DNA of 64,000 bases from Hahellaceae bacterium (lineage in GTDB: Bacteria; Pseudomonadota; Gammaproteobacteria; Pseudomonadales; Oleiphilaceae): NCBI GenBank assembly GCA_016716085.1, contig JADJWY010000023.1:248001-312000 (forward strand), given 5' to 3'. The translations under genes and the position numbers were made by a program. The notes beneath the pieces were generated by a model, which ran no database searches, was not told the origin of the DNA, and saw only the letters and a program-made list of their open reading frames with translations. This document shows, piece after piece, positions 53,169 to 60,621 of this stretch (its first letter is position 1; the number at the start of each line of letters is the position of its first letter).

Positions 53169-55163
53169 TTATCGGTAGGTCGTCAACAGGGTCTGCCCGT
53201 TACCGGTCAATTCGGGGTGCTGTTCACGTGCCGGCACATAACGCAACGCCGTAGAGGTCACCCGACTGGCAAGGTAGGCCTGCAGTTCCCCGGCGGTGAG
53301 GCGCTTGTCGCCATTGTCAGCTTCTCCGCTCAAGCCCTTCAGTAAGAACGAGGTAAACAGCCCGTGACGGTTGGCCGGCAACCAGTGCGCCAGTTCGCCA
53401 CTGCCGCTGGCTGCAAACACCAGCATGCGGTCATCCCTGGCCACCGGCAGACGTGAGGCGAGCAACATGGCGGAGGTCCCCGGCACCAAAGACTGAGCCT
53501 TCTCGTTGGCCATCAGCGTGTCGGAACGACCGGTAAAGCAGGCATCCAGCATCACCACGATACGCTTCGCAGGCAACACGGCCAGTTGGGCATAGAGGGT
53601 TTCCAGTGAGTAACCGACCCGCGCTGCGTCATTCGGCGACACATCGACTGGCAGCAGGTAGGCCTGTCCCGGGCGGGCAGGATCGGGCATGCCGTGACCG
53701 CTGTAGTACACATAGACGGTATCGGCGCCGCCTGCCGCCTTGATCAGCCCCGCCAGCGTCCCTTCGCTGCCATCACGCCCGAACATCAGCTGCAAGTTGG
53801 CGGCCGTCATGTTTTCAGTGCCCTGAAGAATATTTTCGGCAGGCACGCCCAGGGTACGCTGTACCAGCGAGGTCATCTCCTTACGGTCATTCAGGGCATA
53901 GGGCACGTGCATGGCGTAGGCCAGCGTGGCGTAATCGCGGTTACCGATCACCACCGCATAGTCACGCGGATGCACTTTACCTTCCGGGAAACCAGATGGC
54001 ACCGCGATATCGCCCAGCTGCGCCACGGTAAAGGGGGCGGCAACACCCGCAACCAACGTATTACCCTGCACCGCCTGATGGCTGGCAATCAGATTCAGGT
54101 TTTCCTGCGTGACAGCGGTATCCCCCGACCACAGTGAAAGTGTTAGCGGCATGTCTGTTCCGCCTTGTAGCTTGATGCTGGGTAAAACCTCCAGATCAAT
54201 GCGCGTCGCAGCGCCCGGTTCCAGCAGTCCGATGCTCTGAGGGGTGACATAGCCTTTCAACTCCAGCAACTCATTGGAGGTGGCGAACTTAATCCGTACA
54301 TCCTGCGCGGGCAGGCCGCCCAGATTGCGGATTTCGAAGGACTGCACGCTGCGTCGTCCTGCCAGTACTTCCGGGCGTGACAGCATGGCGACCTGCAGCT
54401 GCGGCAACTGCCAGGGCATCACGGGCACATTGGCCAGCACGATGTCCGGGCTGTAGCCGTCCTTTTCCTGCACGCGGATATCCAGGGTCATTTCATCCTC
54501 CTTAAACTGTTTTGGAAGGTTCAGCACCCACTCGGCAGAGCGCTGCCCCTCGCTGTCGATCTCGCGCCAACGGGTCGTTTGGGTAAAATCCAGCGCAGCA
54601 ATATTCACCGTGAGTTCCACGCCATCAGCGGCTGACTCGCCCTGATTGAACACATCAACGGTCAGGCGCACGCTTTCACCGGCCATCAGGCGATTATCCC
54701 CATCGGCCTGAATCAGGGCATAAGACACCTTCAGCTCGGGTGGATTCAGCTCTTTAAACGCCAACTGTGCGCGTGCCTTCACATCCAGTTCATGGGTCTG
54801 GATTTCGGCCAGGCGTCGGTTGGGAAAGTAATGCACCGATTCACCCTGCACATCGGTGGTCACCCGAAAACCGGGCCCTGGACGCAGGGTCTGGGTAACC
54901 GTGGGGTTAACGATCAGATCGCCATCCTGCGCGTGCTCGCTGACGGCCGCTTCGTAAAGCGACTTGGCCCGCGACCACTGCTCCCGCGCATAGGCTTTTT
55001 CACCCTGCTGAAAGTACGAGAGTGCGTCCTCCTCATCAGCTTTCACGGTGGAGGCCCACAGGTAGATGCCGGCAATCAGCGCGATCTGAAACGCGGTACT
55101 GAGCACAGAAAAAAACAGTTTGACCAGCAGGCTACGAGGTTTGCGCACGATACGATCTCTCAT
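53169..55163 (-). CDS. Membrane-anchored caspase-like (peptidase C14) protein
   Basis: A 664-aa protein. N-terminal anchor (LFFSVLSTAFQIALIAGIYLWAS) followed by a short TPR-like helix pair (ALSYFQQGEKAYAREQWSRAKSLYEAAV), two CARDB-like beta domains at about 160-400 (DVFNQGESAADGVELTVNI, FEIRNLGGLPAQDVRIKF), then a caspase domain from about 415. Its dyad is His490 (YYSGHGMPD) and Cys542 (MLDACFTGRS), both intact. By topology the protease should face the periplasm. It lies in an operon with an outer-membrane barrel upstream and an LPP20/DUF4384 lipoprotein downstream. The substrate is unknown. Confidence 0.85.
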   Translation of the reverse strand: MRDRIVRKPRSLLVKLFFSVLSTAFQIALIAGIYLWASTVKADEEDALSYFQQGEKAYAREQWSRAKSLYEAAVSEHAQDGDLIVNPTVTQTLRPGPGFRVTTDVQGESVHYFPNRRLAEIQTHELDVKARAQLAFKELNPPELKVSYALIQADGDNRLMAGESVRLTVDVFNQGESAADGVELTVNIAALDFTQTTRWREIDSEGQRSAEWVLNLPKQFKEDEMTLDIRVQEKDGYSPDIVLANVPVMPWQLPQLQVAMLSRPEVLAGRRSVQSFEIRNLGGLPAQDVRIKFATSNELLELKGYVTPQSIGLLEPGAATRIDLEVLPSIKLQGGTDMPLTLSLWSGDTAVTQENLNLIASHQAVQGNTLVAGVAAPFTVAQLGDIAVPSGFPEGKVHPRDYAVVIGNRDYATLAYAMHVPYALNDRKEMTSLVQRTLGVPAENILQGTENMTAANLQLMFGRDGSEGTLAGLIKAAGGADTVYVYYSGHGMPDPARPGQAYLLPVDVSPNDAARVGYSLETLYAQLAVLPAKRIVVMLDACFTGRSDTLMANEKAQSLVPGTSAMLLASRLPVARDDRMLVFAASGSGELAHWLPANRHGLFTSFLLKGLSGEADNGDKRLTAGELQAYLASRVTSTALRYVPAREQHPELTGNGQTLLTTYR

Positions 55164-55181
55164 CTCTCCCTTTCTCCTTCG

Positions 55182-56258
55182 TTAAAACCAGTATTGATAG
55201 GCAAATGATGCTTGCTTGCCATCACGGTCATCAGCCTGCGAGCCTAACGCAAAATTATGCGGCCCATAATTGATCGCCAGGCCGACCGACACCCGTTTAA
55301 CCTCGTTAAAGACGGGCAAATCGGCACTTTCAACTGCCGTCCCTCCCCTAAGCGCGATAGACCAGGGTGATCCTGCCGTTGTCCATTCCCACTCGGCGCC
55401 CACAGACCAGACATCGACGGTGAAGGATTGAGCCGCTGCGCCCAGATAAAAATCCTGCAGCGAGGTGTAGTCACGTCGCTCGGCCTGAACCGGAAAGCGC
55501 AGGCGTGAACTCAGACTTCCACTGAGCCAGAAAAGCGCCGGTTCCAGTCCGACGCGCAGCGTTGCAGGGCGCACCAATAGATCCCGGCGACCAATCGAAC
55601 TGACCACGTTTTCAGCATCGGCCCTTACTTCATCCGACCAGGACAACCCGGCCTGCAAGCCGATACCCAGGGTCTGCCCTCCCAGCGTGACCGAGCCAGG
55701 TTCGGGAGTAATCAAGGCCCCCAGGGACAGCCCCCAGTCTTCGCTGTATTCTTCTTCACCGTTGCGGGCGGTGACGTCCATGGCATCCAGCGTGAAGCCC
55801 AGACTCATGAACTGTTTCACCGGCATCGCTGCGCCAAAGGTGATGACAGATTGCTCATACACGGTTTTCTGCGCCGGGTTACTGGCCAGACGCCCATCGG
55901 CGATATAGGTGCCCTGCGAGTAGATCCCGCCACCCCAGGCCAGCGTTTCGTTCTGCACCGCAAATCCTCCCTGGAATTCGGTAACACTGTCATCGTCCGA
56001 CTGGGGAGAAGGCATCGTGACCTGATGCGCACCCAGCTGAAAACGCCGACCCAGCTCTGATCCCTGCAGGTAGAAGGCCGCCGGGTTAGTGGCCATCGCC
56101 CCAACGGATTCAGCGCGGGACACCAGCAAGCCGCCCAGTGCCATGGCTTCGGGCGTAGTGGCCATCGTCACGGTTGGCAGGTCTGCAGCCTTGGCCAAAA
56201 CAGGGCCCAGCGTGCAGGCGGCAACGATCATGCATGAGTAAGTGGTAGTGGCTTTCAT
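55182..56258 (-). CDS. Outer-membrane beta-barrel protein
   Basis: A 358-aa exported protein with signal peptide (SCMIVAACTLGPVLAKAA). The mature start TMATTPEAMALGGLLVSRAESVGAMATNPAAFYLQGSELG is the hatch pattern of FadL/PorV/UPF0164-like barrels. Alternating strands follow and the protein ends in an aromatic (FAYQYWF), as expected for BAM-assembled barrels. It is the first gene of the leftward operon with the caspase-like gene; AAGGAG precedes its ATG and regulon promoter f is directly upstream. Confidence 0.8.
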   Translation of the reverse strand: MKATTTYSCMIVAACTLGPVLAKAADLPTVTMATTPEAMALGGLLVSRAESVGAMATNPAAFYLQGSELGRRFQLGAHQVTMPSPQSDDDSVTEFQGGFAVQNETLAWGGGIYSQGTYIADGRLASNPAQKTVYEQSVITFGAAMPVKQFMSLGFTLDAMDVTARNGEEEYSEDWGLSLGALITPEPGSVTLGGQTLGIGLQAGLSWSDEVRADAENVVSSIGRRDLLVRPATLRVGLEPALFWLSGSLSSRLRFPVQAERRDYTSLQDFYLGAAAQSFTVDVWSVGAEWEWTTAGSPWSIALRGGTAVESADLPVFNEVKRVSVGLAINYGPHNFALGSQADDRDGKQASFAYQYWF

Positions 56259-56295
56259 CTCTGCGCTCCTTCAGTTCATTCGATTCGTTGGGCAC

Positions 56296-56340
56296 AGGTT
56301 ACGGAAATCCGAACGGCTTGAGGCAACACACACATGTGTG
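56296..56340 (-). promoter_or_regulatory. Regulon promoter f, for the barrel-caspase operon
   Basis: Minus strand: CACACATGTGTG (56340-56329), TG, TTGCCT (56326-56321), 19 nt, TAACCT (56301-56296). It resembles promoter b beyond the core (CCACACATGTGTGTGTTGCC in both). The start codon is 38 bp downstream. Confidence 0.75.
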
Positions 56341-56377
56341 GGAAATGGGTAGAGGTAGGAAACCGGAAACGGTTCGC

Positions 56378-56406
56378 TTGAGCAGTCGCTGAATACCCGA
56401 TAAAGT
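56378..56406 (+). promoter_or_regulatory. Promoter of CRISPR array 2
   Basis: TTGAGC (56378-56383), 17 bp, TAAAGT (56401-56406), in the same position relative to boxA and the first repeat as the array 1 promoter. Confidence 0.72.
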
Positions 56407-56420
56407 GGCCATCCGTTCCT

Positions 56421-56433
56421 TGCTCTTTAACAA
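56421..56433 (+). promoter_or_regulatory. boxA element in leader 2
   Basis: TGCTCTTTAACAA is identical to the E. coli rRNA-operon boxA. It lies just after the predicted transcription start and 276 bp before the first repeat, matching the element in leader 1. Confidence 0.75.
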
Positions 56434-56696
56434 AAGATCAGTTTTCCGGCGCTAGATCGTTTTGGAATAAACAAGACTATTTTGCTATTAGTAGAGAATT
56501 CGTGGCCTGAGAAGAAAAGCGGATTTTTTCGAGGCGTTGCCACGTAGTGCCTAACACCTTCGAAGAACCACTATATCTTGTGGTTGAATCGACCCCGTAG
56601 GGGGTCAAAAAAACGGACTAAAACAGAGGCTTGCATCGATCATTTTTCAGGCTTAGTATGTGGTTGTTTTCGCAGGAAAACGGGAAAGTCAATAGA
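56434..56696 (+). other. Leader of CRISPR array 2
   Basis: A duplicate of leader 1. The last 80 bp differ at only a few positions; the part near boxA is less alike. The hairpin is kept with different bases (GACCCC/GGGGTC at 56591-56606), and the CACTATATCTTGTGGTTG stem is identical. The whole gap 56259-56696 has no gene. Confidence 0.8.
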
Positions 56697-57839
56697 GTCC
56701 GGACATTGCCCCGCTAATCAGGGGATTAAGACGTGGAATTAAATGTCCAAAGGAGAGATCACACCCGTCCGGACATTGCCCCGCTAATCAGGGGATTAAG
56801 ACACCTAGAACATGGGTAATGTGTCCTTTGTCATGTCCGGACATTGCCCCGCTAATCAGGGGATTAAGACTCACCGCGAGCGGTTACAACGGAAACGCTT
56901 CCGTCCGGACATTGCCCCGCTAATCAGGGGATTAAGACATATTGCCGGTGGTGCGGTTCAGAATCCGCACAGGTCCGGACATTGCCCCGCTAATCAGGGG
57001 ATTAAGACTGCTCAGGCCGAACTTTTACCGCAAATCCAGATGGGTCCGGACATTGCCCCGCTAATCAGGGGATTAAGACCCGCAGAGCAGTCCCACGCGT
57101 AACTCATTTTCGTCCGGACATTGCCCCGCTAATCAGGGGATTAAGACGGCATTGTCGCGCCCCGCCCTCTGCAACATCTGAGTCCGGACATTGCCCCGCT
57201 AATCAGGGGATTAAGACGTTTCAGCTATGGCGTGGCCCAGGAATGAGCCAGTGTCCGGACATTGCCCCGCTAATCAGGGGATTAAGACCTTTTTTGCTAG
57301 TCTTTTCGAACATGGCCACGACGTCCGGACATTGCCCCGCTAATCAGGGGATTAAGACTCCTTGACCATCGAGGACACGATGTAGTACGTGTGTCCGGAC
57401 ATTGCCCCGCTAATCAGGGGATTAAGACGACATATTATACCTCTTGAAAGAATTAAATTAGGTCCGGACATTGCCCCGCTAATCAGGGGATTAAGACAGC
57501 TCCGCCAAAGGCCTCGTCCAGCTCAAACCGTCCGGACATTGCCCCGCTAATCAGGGGATTAAGACCCAGGCCTTTTTTGCTAACCTTCTCAAACATGCTC
57601 ACGTCCGGACATTGCCCCGCTAATCAGGGGATTAAGACATCGTTAGAGAAAATCACCAGGTTCGCGAAGTCCGGACATTGCCCCGCTAATCAGGGGATTA
57701 AGACGGGTGTGCTCGAATGACCTCACCTCCATTGGGTCCGGACATTGCCCCGCTAATCAGGGGATTAAGACCCTGGAATCTGGTACGTTCTATCCCTGCA
57801 AGGGTCCGGACATTGCCCCGCTAATAAGGGAATTGAGAC
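56697..57839 (+). CRISPR. CRISPR array 2: 17 repeats, 16 spacers
   Basis: The same 36-bp repeat as array 1. Sixteen copies look perfect; the last (57804-57839) is degenerate, with changes in its 3' third (CTAATAAGGGAATTGAGAC), marking the leader-distal end. Spacers are 30-37 nt, mostly 32-35. Spacers 9 (57289-57322) and 13 (57566-57602) are near-matches to each other. The leader is on the left, so transcription is rightward, as for array 1. Confidence 0.98.
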
Positions 57840-57919
57840 CTGGTTATAGACACGACGTTCTTGATGTCGTTAATGATGACTTGCATCATCCCTTATGATG
57901 ACGACACGAGGCATGCACC

Positions 57920-58126
57920 ATGCGCACAACCGTGACAATTGACGATGATCTTTATGAAAAAGCGATGTCCATGGCCGATCCTGACATGCAGAAAGCGGAT
58001 CTTTTTCGAGAGGCGATCAAGACATTCGTAAGGGTTCAGGCCGCCAAGAGATTGGCAGCGTTGGGTGGGTATGCGCCTGAGATGAAAGATATACCCAGGC
58101 GCAGATCGGAGCCAGAAACGCCTTGA
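57920..58126 (+). CDS. VapB-type antitoxin
   Basis: A 68-aa protein: MRTTVTIDDDLYEKAMSMADPDMQKADLFREAIKTFVRVQAAKRLAALGG is the VapB/DUF2191 antitoxin pattern, a ribbon-helix-helix start with a Leu/Arg-rich toxin-binding helix. The ribosome site is GACACGAGG. Its stop overlaps the start of a vapC remnant (TGATG). It begins 80 bp after the last repeat of array 2. Confidence 0.82.
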   Translation: MRTTVTIDDDLYEKAMSMADPDMQKADLFREAIKTFVRVQAAKRLAALGGYAPEMKDIPRRRSEPETP

Positions 58127-58299
58127 TGATACTGGTTGATACATCCGTACATGAAGGGCGAGCCGGAATCCTTAAGCGCCGCCAAGCAAGCTTCATTGAA
58201 AGAAGTCAGGAACTTTATAGAAAGGGAGCGTCTTTATGGACTTACGACCGAAATCTGAATGGCCTTGCCAAACGGTTCGACATATCTTATGAGTACTGA
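58126..58299 (+). pseudogene. VapC toxin with an internal deletion
   Basis: The 57-codon frame keeps both ends of a VapC PIN toxin but not the middle. It starts MILVDTSVH (first catalytic Asp), then jumps through RRQASFIERS to the C-terminal LYRKGASLWTYDRNLNGLAKRF, the usual end with LWTxDxxL. About 70 residues, including other catalytic acids, are missing, so it should be inactive. The frame itself is still open. Confidence 0.7.
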
Positions 58300-58501
58300 A
58301 ACTTATCGGGTGCTAGAAATCTTCATGGAAGATATTTTGGCGATGAGCACAAATCCATATCAATTGGCAGCCTATGTTATTGTGCTCACATTTACGCTTT
58401 ATTTTATTCTGCTCGCCATCTCGACGATTTATCAAAAAATCGTGGCGCTTTATAAAAAACGGCAAGAGCAAAAAAGACGTAACGACCGCCCATGGCATTG
58501 A
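58289..58501 (+). CDS. Possible small membrane protein
   Basis: A 70-aa reading with one strong span (LAAYVIVLTFTLYFILLAISTIYQKIVALY) followed by a Lys/Arg-rich tail (KKRQEQKRRNDR). It overlaps the end of the vapC remnant and has no clear ribosome site or family. From 58500 to 58714 I see no confident gene; one frame reads LREIEDASPEVLQLQVFYRQ and another a short Cys-containing peptide, neither convincing. Confidence 0.35.
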   Translation: MSTETYRVLEIFMEDILAMSTNPYQLAAYVIVLTFTLYFILLAISTIYQKIVALYKKRQEQKRRNDRPWH

Positions 58502-58714
58502 TTGGGGCCTTAGAGAGATCGAGGACGCTTCACCTGAAGTGCTGCAATTGCAAGTCTTTTATCGCCAGGCCGAATCTGACGAGGTGCGCAACAAGATTGC
58601 GGAAAAGATCATCAACCTGATCGGTATTAAAGACTCGCCCTGTGATCCCAATACCGGACGATCCAGCAGCTGCGCTAAACGCGATGATAGAAGAAGGCGA
58701 CTAATCCAAGCCGA

Positions 58715-58921
58715 CTAATCCCCCGCAATCTTTCGCTGCAGCGCAGTGATGCGGGCCTCACACGCCTGGTGACATTTTTGCGCCTCATCATAGAGCGCCT
58801 CAATCTGATCGAGGGTTAGGGTCTGATCCTCGGTCAGCTGTTTGCTGATCTGCTGCAAGCGCTGGTAGTTCACTTCATACGTTTGGGTGGGGGTTGCATT
58901 GTAACGAGGGGGTGACTCCAT
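58715..58921 (-). CDS. xseB: Exonuclease VII small subunit
   Basis: A 68-aa helical protein matching XseB: YEVNYQRLQQISKQLTEDQTLTLDQIEALYDEAQKCHQACEARI is the family core, in which two helices bind the large subunit. It follows xseA by 9 bp. Exonuclease VII degrades single-stranded DNA from both ends. Confidence 0.85.
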   Translation of the reverse strand: MESPPRYNATPTQTYEVNYQRLQQISKQLTEDQTLTLDQIEALYDEAQKCHQACEARITALQRKIAGD

Positions 58922-58930
58922 CTGCTTCTC

Positions 58931-60234
58931 CTATCGACTGAGTAATGCGGCAACAAGCGCCAGCAGGAAACCCACCAGAATAATAATCACCACACTCATC
59001 ACTTGTCGACTTTTGCGGTGGGTTTGGTTTTCATGCCATTGCTGCACCCGTGCGTCTTTGCGTGCCGCGAGATCCTCCATAAATCGCTGCGCATATTTGC
59101 GGCGCAATTCGATCTGTCGCTCGCAGCGGCTTTGAATCTGGCTACGCTGACTGCTCACTGCCTGACGCTGGATATTCACGGCACCCAGCACTCGCTCCCG
59201 AATCGGGTTCCACAGTAAACCGCTCTTTTGGGCATATCGATTGACCGCTGTGTGTGTCCCGGCCTGTAATTCGGCGCGGCTGCGCGACAATTGCTCTTTG
59301 CGCGCACTCATCAAGCGCATGCTGCTGTGCTGAACGGTTTGAAAACAGCGTTCGACTTGGGTGGCATTACGGGTGACGGTCTCAACAATATGGGAAGCGA
59401 CTGCCGAGGGCGTTGGAAACGAATGGTTAGCCACCTGATCCAGCACGGTTTGATCCCGTTCATGACCGATCCCGACGTATACCGGGCAACAGAACACGGC
59501 GATGGCATGGGCAAGGGTGAAATTGTCCAACTGCTTTAAGCTGGCACTGGAACCCCCGCCTCTCACCAGAATCATCGCATCGAAGGGCGATTCACGATGG
59601 GCCTGCCAGACAAGGCGCATGGCCTGGGTGATGCTGGTTTCCAACTGATCCCCTTCAAACGTGGCATGGTAACGTTGCACATCAAGCAAACCCTTTTCGG
59701 TCAGTGGCTGCAGCAGTTTGTTAAAATCCTCAAGGCCCGCGGCCGCTTCCGGCGCCACCACCGCGATTCGGAAATAATCAAACGGTGCTGGCCACGCCGC
59801 CTGCTTTTGCTGTAGCCCCTGCTCTTCCAACTGCTTCAACACACGTTTTTTCTGTTGTAGCAGATCGCCCAGCGTGTACTCGCTGCTCAGGCCCAACAGC
59901 TCCAACCGCAGCCCATAGCGCTCGGAAAACGCGATGCGGGTTTCAAACAGAATGCTCTGCCCGACACTCAGGGCCTCCCCGGTCGCCTTTTCAAATTCCG
60001 TGACAATTCCCGTGTTGTTTTTCCAGATCACAGCATCGGCTTTAGCAAGCAATTGGCCTTCAGCAGTATGTTCGACCAGCTCCAGGTAGTAATGTCCCTT
60101 TTTGCAGGATACAGAAGTCAACTCGGCCACACCCAGAAACGAGGGGCCTTGAAGCGTTCGTCGACGGCCTCCTTCAACAGGCCCAGCAGAGCTGAAAGGC
60201 CTATGCGCTCATCTGATTCGGCAGGAAGGTTCAT
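58931..60234 (-). pseudogene. xseA: Exonuclease VII large subunit with a frameshift near its N-terminus
   Basis: The main frame (from 60130) reads AELTSVSCKKGHYYLELVEH, the OB-domain end, then the catalytic region (YHATFEGDQLETSITQAMRL, MILVRGGGSSASLKQLDNFTLAHAI, IGHERDQTVLDQVANHSFPTPSA), a coiled coil and a C-terminal hydrophobic tail (VVIIILVGFLLALVAALL). The missing N-terminus lies in another frame from the ATG at 60234: MNLPAESDERIGLSALLGLL to RFKAPRFWV. The two join if one TG of a GTGTG near 60126 is removed. The C-terminal membrane tail is unusual for XseA. Confidence 0.75.
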
Positions 60235-60241
60235 CGTTTCA

Positions 60242-60286
60242 CACACATGTGTGTAAGCCCCTTTTAAGGTTAAACAGACATAAGCT
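60242..60286 (+). promoter_or_regulatory. Regulon promoter g
   Basis: CACACATGTGTG (60242-60253) inside a perfect 14-bp palindrome (60241-60254), TA, AGCCCC (60256-60261, poor -35), 19 nt, TAAGCT (60281-60286). It points right to a small gene at 60322. It also lies only 7 bp from the xseA start on the other strand, so it may affect xseA. Confidence 0.6.
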
Positions 60287-60321
60287 GCTCCCACATTAAC
60301 CACAAACGTGAGGGACACGCC

Positions 60322-60621
60322 ATGCTCGTATTTATTTCCATCTTAATTCTGTTGTCCATTTTGAACAGACCGTTCGAGTCCGCTGAAAAGCATCAAACGT
60401 CGGATGAACGGCACTTTTCAAGCAGTCCGGCTATAAACCCGGCAACAGGTCTACCCATGATTAAGGTAGTTCAAGGGCCGCATTGCTTTCGACCCGTGCT
60501 GGAAGTCCAAAAAACAGTCGCCATTTCGAGATCGGATAATCCAGACCGAGGGGCTCGTCACCTGCCAGGATATCAGGATCTGTATACGTTCCAAACAGGC
60601 GATCCCAAACGGAAAAGATAA
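60322..60621 (+). CDS. Small protein with N-terminal hydrophobic segment
   Basis: The first 50 residues look like a small envelope protein: a span (MLVFISILILLSILN), a polar stretch and NPATGLPM, a motif seen in short gammaproteobacterial membrane proteins. The later part overlaps the convergent sterol-desaturase-type gene and may be out of frame relative to the original. GTGAGGGA precedes the ATG and promoter g is upstream, so a real gene is likely, though its true end is unsure. Confidence 0.5.
   Translation: MLVFISILILLSILNRPFESAEKHQTSDERHFSSSPAINPATGLPMIKVVQGPHCFRPVLEVQKTVAISRSDNPDRGARHLPGYQDLYTFQTGDPKRKR

Noticed and set aside
39774..57839. Enrichment of ATG codons in spacers as proof of RNA-derived acquisition
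   Set aside because: ATG counts (16 of 31 reverse, 12 of 31 forward) are close to the chance level for 30-37-nt sequences; only the ribosome-site cases and the homologous spacer pair are kept as suggestive.
58492..58620. A small Com-like zinc-binding peptide (KCCNCKS)
   Set aside because: Too short, no ribosome site, and another frame over the same bases looks equally coding.
33398..60621. A hidden CRISPR effector gene
   Set aside because: I looked for Cas10 GGDD, Cas7/Cas5 RAMP patterns, Cas9/Cas12 RuvC, Cas13 HEPN and Cas3/DinG signatures in the genes of this region and found none.
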